Assembly: GCA_045599345.1 (NCBI GenBank)
Contig: JAZRVV010000001.1
Location: forward strand, 1 to 9,953
Direction: 5' to 3'
Length of the DNA: 9,953 bases
DNA from: UBA1227 sp045599345
GTDB lineage: Bacteria > Bacillota > Clostridia > Oscillospirales > Acutalibacteraceae
Shown: in pieces, positions 1 through 6,540 of the stretch
Numbering within the stretch: the stretch's first letter is position 1
How the letters are laid out: every line of letters starts with the position of its first letter
Program-made: the position numbers and the translations under genes
Notes under the pieces: model-generated
Databases searched by the model: none
Told to the model about the DNA's origin: nothing
What the model saw: only the letters and a program-made list of their open reading frames with translations

Positions 1-81
1 CTACAAGGTTGATAGGCAGTAAGTGTAAGTGTGGTGACACATTCAGCTAAACTGTACTAATAGGTCGAGGGCTTGTCTATA
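1..81 (+). rRNA. 23S ribosomal RNA, 3' end (partial)
   Basis: The window opens inside the last part of a large-subunit rRNA. The block GGTTGATAGGC near position 8, a short hairpin around GTGTGGTGACACATTCAGC, and the near-terminal ACTAATAGGTCGAGGGCTTG (about 56-75) are the conserved 3' end of bacterial 23S rRNA. The mature 3' end should lie near 78-85 and cannot be fixed exactly without the 5' end that pairs with it. The gene reads rightward and most of it lies outside the window. Confidence 0.93.
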
Positions 82-145
82 CAAACAGGAATTGCTTGTG
101 CACTTACCCTTAGTGTTCTTTGTTCAGTTTTGAAGGTGCAAAAAT
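82..145 (+). other. rRNA operon trailer lacking 5S rRNA and tRNA
   Basis: These roughly 64 bases separate the 23S 3' end from the terminator. They include TTTGTTCAGTTTTGAAGG (about 119-136), a string resembling sequences commonly found beside rRNA genes in Firmicutes, probably part of precursor processing. None of the conserved 5S rRNA strings and no tRNA T-loop are present. The transcription unit therefore ends directly after 23S. Confidence 0.6.
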
Positions 146-178
146 AAGAGCTTCACCAATTGGTGAAGCTCTTTTCTT
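146..178. terminator. Bidirectional intrinsic terminator between rrn and ylbF
   Basis: Positions 146-173 form a perfect 28-nt palindrome, each arm being AAGAGCTTCACCAA. On the plus strand the stem runs into TTTTCTTAT. On the minus strand it runs into TTATTTTTGC. It can therefore end both the rRNA operon and the convergent ylbF-family gene, whose stop codon lies about 15 bases away. Confidence 0.92.
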
Positions 179-188
179 ATGCCTAAAA

Positions 189-593
189 TTACATATTCAT
201 GAAATTAGTTTGCATTTCTTGAAGTGTTTCAGGTGATGGCTCTGCTGTGAGTGGATCGTTTCCGTTCATTGAGAGGTAAATAATCTGCATGATGTCATTC
301 ATCATACCGTCAAGGTTTTCACGTGCATCCATCATTTCCTTCATAGGACCAATGTTAAACATATTGCGATATTTTGCAGCATATTCAGCCTGAATGTCAG
401 CAAGAAGTTGCTCGTTTGGCTCTTCTTTCTGCATCTCTGCTTCATACTTTTCAGCAGTTGCCTGAAGTTCTTCTGTTGCTTTGGTTACGTCATCGTTGGA
501 CTTTGCAATCTCGCTAAGTTCCATGAATTTTTTATAGCGTTCATCAGCCTGGATTGAGACACCAAGCTGTCTTACAGCTTCCATAACATCCAT
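189..593 (-). CDS. ylbF: YlbF/YmcA-family (Com_YlbF) protein
   Basis: This 134-residue, almost entirely helical, acidic protein has the features of the Com_YlbF family: an N-terminal MDVMEAVRQLGVSIQADERY helix, a central charged helix, and a Met-rich C-terminal helix. In Bacillus subtilis, YlbF, YmcA and YaaT form a complex that affects RNase Y-dependent mRNA processing, competence, sporulation and biofilm formation. Which paralogue this is, or whether it does the same job here, cannot be decided from sequence alone. I chose the ATG at 593 because minus-strand GGGAGA (606-601) precedes it by 7 bases. A longer in-frame ORF reaches 692, but the extra 33 residues run through the promoter and are not family-like. 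The gene converges on the rRNA operon and diverges from the oxidoreductase. Confidence 0.85.
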   Translation of the reverse strand: MDVMEAVRQLGVSIQADERYKKFMELSEIAKSNDDVTKATEELQATAEKYEAEMQKEEPNEQLLADIQAEYAAKYRNMFNIGPMKEMMDARENLDGMMNDIMQIIYLSMNGNDPLTAEPSPETLQEMQTNFMNM

Positions 594-629
594 TGTTATA
601 TCTCCCTTTTTTGTTAAATGATATCGAAA

Positions 630-658
630 ATCATAACATAAGACTCTTGTAATTGCAA
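630..658 (-). promoter_or_regulatory. Promoter of the ylbF-family gene
   Basis: Reading the minus strand, TTGCAA (658-653) is followed after exactly 17 bp by TATGAT (635-630), which is preceded by TGT to give an extended -10. The predicted start near 623 leaves a leader of about 30 bases before the ATG at 593. The -35 hexamer is the same one used on the plus strand. Confidence 0.75.
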
Positions 659-681
659 ATTGCATATCTTTTGTATATAAT
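653..681 (+). promoter_or_regulatory. Promoter of the flavin oxidoreductase gene
   Basis: TTGCAA (653-658), a 17-bp spacer and a perfect TATAAT (676-681) form a good sigma-A promoter. The predicted start near 688 gives a leader of about 30 bases containing AAAGGAG (704-710), 9 bases before the ATG at 720. The -35 box is palindromic and coincides with that of the divergent ylbF promoter. Confidence 0.8.
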
Positions 682-719
682 ATCAAGGTCATTAGATTTA
701 TTAAAAGGAGATAATTATT

Positions 720-2825
720 ATGGCAGATTTCTCAAAGCTTTTTGAGCCTTGGCATATCGGTACTTGCGAAATCCCTAACCGAATCGCTCTTACTCCTATG
801 CTTTTGGAAGTTGCTGAGTTCGACGGTACTGCTGGCGATCGCTGTGTTGAATATTACACAGAGCGTGCAAAGGGCGGCGTTGGTCTCATCGAGACAGAGG
901 TTACAAGAATCTCTGACTGGACAGGTTGTACAGGCCCTGCACAAATGTCAGTTACATCTGATAGATGCATCCCTGGTCTTAAGAGACTTGCTGATTCAGT
1001 TCACGCAGAGGGTTCTAAGATTTTTGTACAGCTCCATCACCCAGGTCGTCAGACATATCAGCTTGTTGTAACAGCTTGGAAACTTTCTGACTTTATCGGT
1101 CGTCATTGGGACGGTTGGTGGAATTTGTTCTTTGGTCTTACAAAGTACATGGACTTCTTTGATCAGCAGGCTATGCACAAGTTCTACTTCCCAACAGTTT
1201 CTGCATCTAACGTTCCTAACAAGGGACTTTGCTCACCAGTAGAGCAGTGGCAGAAGGTTAGACCTCTTACAAAGTGGGAAATTCACTATATCGAAGACGA
1301 ATTTGCACGTGGTGCTCTTCGTTGTAAGAAGGCTGGTATCGATGGTGTACAGCTTCACTGTGCTCATGGTTACTTCCTTCAGCAGTTCATCTCACCTTAC
1401 ACAAACAGACGTGAGGATGAATACGGCGGATCTTTGGAAAACAGACTCCGTATCGTTAAGGAAATTATCGACAAGATTCACGAGCTTTGCGGACCAGATT
1501 ATCCAATCTCAGCTCGTCTTACAGTTGATGAATATTACAGATTGTTTGGTTATGATCAGGGCCTTGTACTTTCAGAAGGCATTGAGGTTGCAAAGCTCCT
1601 CGAAAGCTATGGCATCCAGTTCCTTGATCTCTCATGCGGTACTTACGAGTGCATGAACGCTTGGTGCGAGCCAACATCTTTCGACCTTGGTTGGAGAAAA
1701 GAAAACGGTAAGGCTGTTAAGGAAGCTGTTTCTATCCCAGTAGGTCATACAGGTGTTATCCGTACACCAGAGCAGGCTGAAAAGCTTCTTGAGGAAGGTT
1801 ATCAGGATGTTATCGGTCTTGGTCGTCCACTTCTTGCTGATCCACATTGGGCAAGAAAGGCAAAGGAAGGCCGTTCAAACGAAATCAACAGATGTATCTC
1901 TTGCCTCTATTGTCTTGAGTCAATGATGCACAACGCACTTCAGGGTGGTAAGCCAGGTCAGTGCGCAGTAAACCCACGTACATGTAACGAAATTGACTTC
2001 CCATATGAGCCACGCAAGACTGGTATGGGCCGCTCAGTAGTAGTTGTAGGCGCAGGCCCTGCAGGCCTCATGGCTGCAAGAACATGCGCACAGAAGGGCT
2101 TTAACGTAACTGTATTTGAAAAGAACCAGAAGGTAGGCGGCCAGATTCTCCTTGCTGCTGCTCCAAAGCAGAAGTACAAGATCGGTTGGGTTACAGAGGA
2201 CTTAAAGACACAGTGCGACCTTCTCGGCGTTAAGTTCAACCTTGGTTGTGAAGCAACAGCTGAAAATGTTGCAGCACTTAACCCATACGTTTTGATTAAC
2301 GCTGTTGGTGGTGTTCCTGTAACTCCAAAGATTCCTGGTTACGATCTTCCTAACGTTTACACACCAAACCAGATTTTGGATGGTAGCGTAAACCTTCAGG
2401 GCAAGACAGTTGCAGTTATCGGTTCTGGTATGACAGGTCTTGAGACAGCTGAATACCTCTCAGATATGGGCAACAAGATTGTTATCGTAGAGATGGCTGA
2501 TACTCTTGCTCCTGGCACATGGGTACAGCACAAGATGGATGTTGTTCCAAAGCTTGAGGACAGAGGAACTAAGTTCTTCACAGGTTGGAAGCTTACACAG
2601 ATGAACCCAGATTCAGTTCTCATTGAGGACGTTACTCTTCCTGGTTCTACAAGAAAGGTTCCTTGTGACGCTATCGTTATGTCACTTGGTGTACGTTCAG
2701 CTAAACTTGATGATTCTGTACTCGCAGTTTGCAAGAAGGTTATCACTGTTGGTGATGCTGACAAGACAGGCCGTATTGGTACTGCTACTCATCAGGCATA
2801 TCGTGCAACAATTAATCTTGAATAA
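720..2825 (+). CDS. FAD/FMN/4Fe-4S NAD(P)H:flavin oxidoreductase (old yellow enzyme / enoate reductase type)
   Basis: This 701-residue cytoplasmic enzyme has the three-part plan of 2,4-dienoyl-CoA reductase, BaiCD/BaiH and enoate reductases. Residues 1-380 form an FMN-binding TIM barrel, with LHHPGRQ at 105-111, HCAHGYFLQQF at 213-223 and GLGRP at 366-370. Four cysteines (392, 395, 398, 415) probably bind a 4Fe-4S cluster. An FAD motif GAGPAG lies at 444-449, and a second dinucleotide motif GSGMTG at 568-573. The likely reaction is NAD(P)H-dependent reduction of a C=C bond, with electrons passing through FAD and Fe-S to FMN; the substrate is unknown. Y218 matches the catalytic Tyr position of E. 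coli FadH, but the region matching its catalytic His (GWHEAR) reads GTYECM. An aromatic insert occupies about 117-160. It is monocistronic, with its own promoter and terminator. Its codon choice (AAC, ATC, AAG, CGT) resembles the ribosomal genes, suggesting high expression. Confidence 0.9.
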   Translation: MADFSKLFEPWHIGTCEIPNRIALTPMLLEVAEFDGTAGDRCVEYYTERAKGGVGLIETEVTRISDWTGCTGPAQMSVTSDRCIPGLKRLADSVHAEGSKIFVQLHHPGRQTYQLVVTAWKLSDFIGRHWDGWWNLFFGLTKYMDFFDQQAMHKFYFPTVSASNVPNKGLCSPVEQWQKVRPLTKWEIHYIEDEFARGALRCKKAGIDGVQLHCAHGYFLQQFISPYTNRREDEYGGSLENRLRIVKEIIDKIHELCGPDYPISARLTVDEYYRLFGYDQGLVLSEGIEVAKLLESYGIQFLDLSCGTYECMNAWCEPTSFDLGWRKENGKAVKEAVSIPVGHTGVIRTPEQAEKLLEEGYQDVIGLGRPLLADPHWARKAKEGRSNEINRCISCLYCLESMMHNALQGGKPGQCAVNPRTCNEIDFPYEPRKTGMGRSVVVVGAGPAGLMAARTCAQKGFNVTVFEKNQKVGGQILLAAAPKQKYKIGWVTEDLKTQCDLLGVKFNLGCEATAENVAALNPYVLINAVGGVPVTPKIPGYDLPNVYTPNQILDGSVNLQGKTVAVIGSGMTGLETAEYLSDMGNKIVIVEMADTLAPGTWVQHKMDVVPKLEDRGTKFFTGWKLTQMNPDSVLIEDVTLPGSTRKVPCDAIVMSLGVRSAKLDDSVLAVCKKVITVGDADKTGRIGTATHQAYRATINLE

Positions 2826-2837
2826 GATATAAATCCA

Positions 2838-2869
2838 AAGACTCGCTAGATTCCTAGCGAGTCTTTTTT
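2838..2869 (+). terminator. Intrinsic terminator after the flavin oxidoreductase
   Basis: A perfect 12-bp stem, AAGACTCGCTAG (2838-2849) with CTAGCGAGTCTT (2854-2865), closes a 4-nt loop and runs into a U-tract ending at 2869. It starts 12 bases after the stop codon and isolates the oxidoreductase from the next unit. Confidence 0.95.
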
Positions 2870-2892
2870 GTGTTTGCTGTCAAGTATTTTCC

Positions 2893-2921
2893 TTTACAAA
2901 CAACTATATAATGTATATAAT
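2893..2921 (+). promoter_or_regulatory. Promoter of the dockerin/cohesin gene pair
   Basis: TTTACA (2893-2898), 17 bp, then a perfect TATAAT (2916-2921) forms a near-consensus sigma-A promoter. The predicted start near 2928 gives a leader of about 48 bases with GGAGGTGAG (2962-2970), just before the ATG at 2976. Confidence 0.8.
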
Positions 2922-2975
2922 AAACTATGTATAAACAATTTATAGTGGATAACTATCGTTTGGAGGTGAGAGCAT

Positions 2976-4970
2976 ATGCATAGTCTTGTCAAAAGAATAC
3001 TATCTTTTGTTATGGTTACTATAATAATGCTCACCACATTTATGTTTTCTGGTTTGTCAGTATTGGCAGCAGAGAGCCAAACTGATTTTTATAATAAATT
3101 CAATGGCCTACCAACTGCCTATATAAATAAATTATGGAAGCTTAAGCAGCAACATCCTAATTGGCAATTCGAGCCAATGAATACTGGACTTGATTGGGAT
3201 ACGGTAATTAATACAGAAGCACAGCCAAAGTCAAACACAGTATGGCTATCAACAGGCAATGCGGTTACTAGGCTTTATGCCGATAGAAGTGTTGGTACAT
3301 ATACGGCTAGTCGTGGTCTTGATTACACATATGAAGTTCGTGATCAAGGAAGTGGCGGATATTATGTTGATGCATCAGTAATGGCAATCGCTGCTTTTAT
3401 GAATCCTTACTATTTCCTTGATAGCGATGTAACAGTACTGATGTTTGAAAACTTGGGTTGGGGTAATCTTGATTACAACACAACAGTAAATAACATCGAA
3501 GCAATGCTCACTGGCACATTTATGTCTAAGTCAAATAAAGGCACAAATTATGTATCAGATTCGGGCTGTGTAACTTATGTAAATACAAGTGGTCAGAGAG
3601 TTTCAACTGGTGATACATATGCGGCCCTTATTTGTACGGCAGCTATGAATAATAAACTTAATCCATATTATCTCACTTCAAAAATACTAGGTGAGGTTGG
3701 AACAAATGGCAGTGGCAGTACTTCTGGTACGACCTCATCGTACACTGGATATTACAACTATTTGAATGTTGGTGCTACTGATAGTTCAAGTGGCAATGCG
3801 GTTGCAAATGGTCTTAATTATGCTAAGGATCATGGATGGACCACTCCGGGCGCTGCAATTTCTGGCGGTGCAGCAACAATTGCCAATGGATATATATCAG
3901 CTGGTCAGGACACTCCATATTTACAAAAGTTTAATGTTGCAAATGGAAAGATAACTCCATCACATCAGTATATGACAGCTATTAATGGCATCCATGTGAC
4001 GTTACAAAAGACATACGATGGATATGTTAAAGCGGGAACACTTGATAGTGTTAGAACATTTAAAATACCTGTTTATAAGAATATGCCTAACGCAACCGGT
4101 TCAACAATCAGCTTCTCTGGATATTCTCAAATGGGAACGGTAGCAAGATCAAAAGCAACCATAAGAACAGCGCCAAATTATAGTGCTGCAACCGCAACGT
4201 TGTCTAGTGATAATGTTACATTAGAGGCTGGAATTCATAACAATGGTAGTGTTGTTACAACTGGCACAATGTATTACGGCCCACTTTGGTATAAGGTTGG
4301 CAATGCATATGTTATCGAAGATTACGTTGAAGTCGCTGCAAATGCCTCGGTTAAAAAAGGTGGAACACTTCAACTTAACACCTCACAAAATAGTGGAAGC
4401 ACAGAAAAGCCAAGATTCATGTCTTGGGATAAGCGAATTGCAACTGTTAATGCAAATGGTGTTGTAACAGGCGTTTCAAACGGCACAACTAAAGTAGTTG
4501 CATACCTCGCAAACGGTTCATTTGCAGTAGTAAATGTAACAGTATCAGATTCGGGTTCTGGTGGCACTTCAACTAATATTACGTCATCAAAATATTCTAT
4601 TAACAATGCGGCTCATTTTATAAGTCAAATACCTATTGGTACGACTGCTGGTGCTTTAAAATCTGGTATTACTGGAAGCACGACAGTGATGAAGAATGGA
4701 AAGGCTCTATCGGATAACGATATTGTTTCAACGGGCTGTACAATGTCAAATTATACTGTAATTGTTACTGGTGATATAAATGGCGATGGCAAGGTGACGG
4801 TATCCGATTCTCTTGGTATTCGTGACCAAATACTTGGTTCAGCACAACTTTCGACGATTCAGTATAAAGCAGCAGATTTAAATGCGGATGGTAGAATATC
4901 AGCTGCCGATTCGCTTGGAATACGTGATTATATACTTGGCGTTAGTGGTATAACGCCTAAGGCATATTGA
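2976..4970 (+). CDS. Secreted glucosaminidase-like cell-wall hydrolase with C-terminal dockerin
   Basis: This 664-residue protein starts with a classical signal peptide (positive MHSLVKR, hydrophobic core, likely cleavage at about 31-32 in VLAAES). Residues 40-340 resemble clostridial endo-beta-N-acetylglucosaminidase-type autolysins: a PNWQFEPMNTGLDW lead-in (61-74), MNPYYFLDS (142-150), then NNKLNPYYLTSKILGEVGTNG (225-245), with E240 the likely catalytic acid, and GYYNYLNVGA (258-267). It should cut peptidoglycan glycan strands. Residues about 385-453 look SH3-like (wall binding) and 454-523 like a Big_2 domain. Residues 537-597 are a small module often seen just before dockerins. Residues 598-656 contain two dockerin-type calcium loops: D600/N602/D604/D611 and D634/N636/D638/D645, each followed by SLGIRDxILG. 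The gene almost abuts a cohesin-type gene, so the enzyme is probably held by its neighbour. The dockerin is clear from sequence; the exact glycosidic bond and the wall-binding role are inferred. Confidence 0.85.
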   Translation: MHSLVKRILSFVMVTIIMLTTFMFSGLSVLAAESQTDFYNKFNGLPTAYINKLWKLKQQHPNWQFEPMNTGLDWDTVINTEAQPKSNTVWLSTGNAVTRLYADRSVGTYTASRGLDYTYEVRDQGSGGYYVDASVMAIAAFMNPYYFLDSDVTVLMFENLGWGNLDYNTTVNNIEAMLTGTFMSKSNKGTNYVSDSGCVTYVNTSGQRVSTGDTYAALICTAAMNNKLNPYYLTSKILGEVGTNGSGSTSGTTSSYTGYYNYLNVGATDSSSGNAVANGLNYAKDHGWTTPGAAISGGAATIANGYISAGQDTPYLQKFNVANGKITPSHQYMTAINGIHVTLQKTYDGYVKAGTLDSVRTFKIPVYKNMPNATGSTISFSGYSQMGTVARSKATIRTAPNYSAATATLSSDNVTLEAGIHNNGSVVTTGTMYYGPLWYKVGNAYVIEDYVEVAANASVKKGGTLQLNTSQNSGSTEKPRFMSWDKRIATVNANGVVTGVSNGTTKVVAYLANGSFAVVNVTVSDSGSGGTSTNITSSKYSINNAAHFISQIPIGTTAGALKSGITGSTTVMKNGKALSDNDIVSTGCTMSNYTVIVTGDINGDGKVTVSDSLGIRDQILGSAQLSTIQYKAADLNADGRISAADSLGIRDYILGVSGITPKAY

Positions 4971-4987
4971 TGCAGAAAGAGGCTTAT

Positions 4988-6298
4988 ATGAAAAGGTTTA
5001 TTGGATTAACATTATCTCTTGTTCTGTTAATTGCTATTAGTTGTGTACCTGCGAGTGCAAACAGCGGTAGTTTAAGTGCAAGTGGAGAAGCAAGACCTGG
5101 GGAAACATTTAATGTAACGTTCACGGCATCTGGTGCTGTTGGTTCATATAGTGGATCTTTTTCATACGATACTGGACTAGTAACATTAGTGTCTGTATCT
5201 AATGGAGGAGGAAGTCATTGGTCATCTTTCTCTCGTAACGGAAACAATATTTTCGCACAAAGAGATAGCGGAACAACTGATTCGGTTTCGTTTACGGCAA
5301 CATTCAAAGTAAACAACGGTGTTACGGCAGGAACAAATATTAATATTGGATTTTCTGGAAGTATCGCAACAAATGTAAGTGCGGAGGATTCGTTTAGTGT
5401 GTCTACTTCAAGAGTTGTTGCGGCACCACTGTCGGACGATTGTGAGTTATCAAGTCTTACAATTGGCAACGCAAAAATGTCACCAGCGTTTAATCCAAAT
5501 ACAACAAATTATTCATGTGAGAAGGTTAAGTTTGATGTAGCGAAATTGAATATTTCGGCTACTGCACATGATAACAATGCAAAAGTTGCGGTAAATGGTG
5601 CTAATTTAGCGGTAGGCAAAAATACTGTTCGTGTAGTTGTTACAGCTCCATCTGGAAAGACAAAGACGTATTCAATTGCAATTGAACGTGAGCAGGATCC
5701 GAACTATGTACCAAGCAGCGAGACAGAACTTTCAAATCTCACAGTAAGCGAAGGAAAACTTTCTCCAGAGTTTTCCGTAAAGACAAGGGAGTATGTTGTA
5801 TACCTTCCTTATGAGATTGATACAATTTCTGTAATTGGTGAAACAGCAAACGATCTTATTAAAGAGATTAAAAATGTAGAAGATTATAAACTCAAAGTAG
5901 GCACTAACGAATTAAAGGTAGAAATTACTGCTGAGGATGATTCGATTGGAACATACACAGTTTATGTAGTTCGTATGGATCAGTTTGGTGGTAAGGATAC
6001 AGTTGGTGTACCAGCAAGCTTGCTGGACAAGGCGGAGGAGCCAGAGGCAAAGGAAGAGGCGCCTGCGCAGGTAAAGCAGGGCGTGTCTCCGATTGTTTTG
6101 GCAATCGCCGCAGTAGCATGCTTGCTCCTTGGCTTCGCCATAGGCGCAGCCGTATTTAAGAAAAAGGATAAGGCAGTAGAACCTGAACTTGAGGATGAGG
6201 TGCTTGTTGAAGCACCAGAATCAAATGAGGCTTCAGCGCCGTTTACAGTTGATGAAAACTATCTTAAATACTTTGAGGACACAGATAAAAAAGAATAA
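4988..6298 (+). CDS. Membrane-anchored cohesin protein with two cadherin-like domains
   Basis: This 436-residue exported protein begins with a signal peptide (MKRFIGLTLSLVLLIAI, cleavage likely after ASA, residue 24). Residues 26-147 resemble a cohesin: ARPGETFNVTFTASG, then FSYDTGLVTLVSVS (58-71), then VSFTATFKVNN (100-110) and a final strand near 138-146. Two cadherin-like (PF12733-type) sandwiches follow at about 153-234 and 248-330, each opening LSxLT and ending in a YxxxxxR-type strand. A Pro/Glu/Ala linker leads to a transmembrane helix (367-390), a KKK stop-transfer and an acidic 43-residue cytoplasmic tail. The layout suits a surface receptor for dockerin proteins, most obviously the product of the gene just upstream. 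ATG 4988 is chosen because AAAGAGG (4976-4982) sits 5 bases upstream and the signal peptide then starts MKRF. An ATG at 4970 overlapping the previous stop (TGATG) would add 6 residues and allow translational coupling. Cohesin identity rests on fold-like patterns, so it is less certain than the dockerin. Confidence 0.8.
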   Translation: MKRFIGLTLSLVLLIAISCVPASANSGSLSASGEARPGETFNVTFTASGAVGSYSGSFSYDTGLVTLVSVSNGGGSHWSSFSRNGNNIFAQRDSGTTDSVSFTATFKVNNGVTAGTNINIGFSGSIATNVSAEDSFSVSTSRVVAAPLSDDCELSSLTIGNAKMSPAFNPNTTNYSCEKVKFDVAKLNISATAHDNNAKVAVNGANLAVGKNTVRVVVTAPSGKTKTYSIAIEREQDPNYVPSSETELSNLTVSEGKLSPEFSVKTREYVVYLPYEIDTISVIGETANDLIKEIKNVEDYKLKVGTNELKVEITAEDDSIGTYTVYVVRMDQFGGKDTVGVPASLLDKAEEPEAKEEAPAQVKQGVSPIVLAIAAVACLLLGFAIGAAVFKKKDKAVEPELEDEVLVEAPESNEASAPFTVDENYLKYFEDTDKKE

Positions 6299-6307
6299 AT
6301 AAAACGA

Positions 6308-6339
6308 AATGGGGCCACTAGATATAGGGCCCCATTTTT
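6308..6339 (+). terminator. Intrinsic terminator after the cohesin gene
   Basis: AATGGGGCC (6308-6316) pairs with GGCCCCATT (6328-6336) around an 11-nt loop and runs into TTTTT. It closes the dockerin/cohesin unit 10 bases after the stop codon. Confidence 0.93.
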
Positions 6340-6409
6340 GTTTGCTACACAAGAGAAAAAATATAGGCGAAAAAAGTCGAAAAATCAACGTATTTTAGAG
6401 GAAAAATGC

Positions 6410-6438
6410 TTGATTTTGGATGTGCCTTGTGGTAATAT
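6410..6438 (+). promoter_or_regulatory. Probable promoter of rpmG-secE-nusG
   Basis: TTGATT (6410-6415), 17 bp, TAATAT (6433-6438) lies downstream of the previous terminator and about 137 bases before rpmG. A second perfect TATAAT at 6488-6493 has only a weak -35 (TTTTTG, 6465-6470) and may be an additional start point. One of these must drive the operon, because nothing reads in from upstream. Confidence 0.6.
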
Positions 6439-6445
6439 CTTTGTA

Positions 6446-6469
6446 CCTCTTAAAGAGGGTTCTTTTTTT
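6446..6469 (+). terminator. Weak promoter-proximal hairpin with U-tract
   Basis: CCTCT (6446-6450) can pair with AGAGG (6454-6458) around a 3-nt loop, followed by GTTC and seven T. The stem is only 5 bp, so this may pause rather than terminate transcription that has just begun at about 6445. Confidence 0.3.
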
Positions 6470-6510
6470 GTGCCTATTTATAGGTTATATAATAAAGGAC
6501 TTTCAAGTAA

Positions 6511-6540
6511 AAGAGGGAGGCAAGAGCCCTCCCTACAATG
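6511..6540. repeat. REP-like palindrome in the rpmG leader
   Basis: AGGGAGG (6514-6520) pairs perfectly with CCTCCCT (6528-6534) around a 7-nt loop, in an AT-rich setting where such GC content stands out. The minus-strand form GTAGGGAGGGCTCTTGCC resembles dispersed GTAGGGAGGGG-type palindromes that I recall from Ruminococcaceae genomes; that family link is from memory. It is not followed by a U-tract. The right arm can instead use GCCCT (6526-6530) to pair with AGGGC (6541-6545), just before AAATTTTT. Confidence 0.5.

Noticed and set aside
594..692. 33-residue N-terminal extension of the ylbF-family gene to an ATG at 692
   Set aside because: It overlaps both promoters, has no ribosome binding site and is unlike the family; ATG 593 has GGGAGA 7 bases upstream.
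742..1071. Long out-of-frame ORFs inside the oxidoreductase, dockerin gene and ribosomal genes on both strands
   Set aside because: They lie fully within well-supported genes, lack ribosome binding sites and have no recognisable domains.
3700..3730. Possible cellulosome gene cluster
   Set aside because: No cellulase, carbohydrate-binding module or multi-cohesin scaffoldin is present; the dockerin protein is a glucosaminidase-like wall hydrolase.
5027..5050. Lipoprotein signal at Cys19 of the cohesin protein
   Set aside because: AIS-C lacks the usual Leu/Val/Ile at -3, and a good ASA cleavage site follows; the C-terminal transmembrane helix already supplies an anchor.
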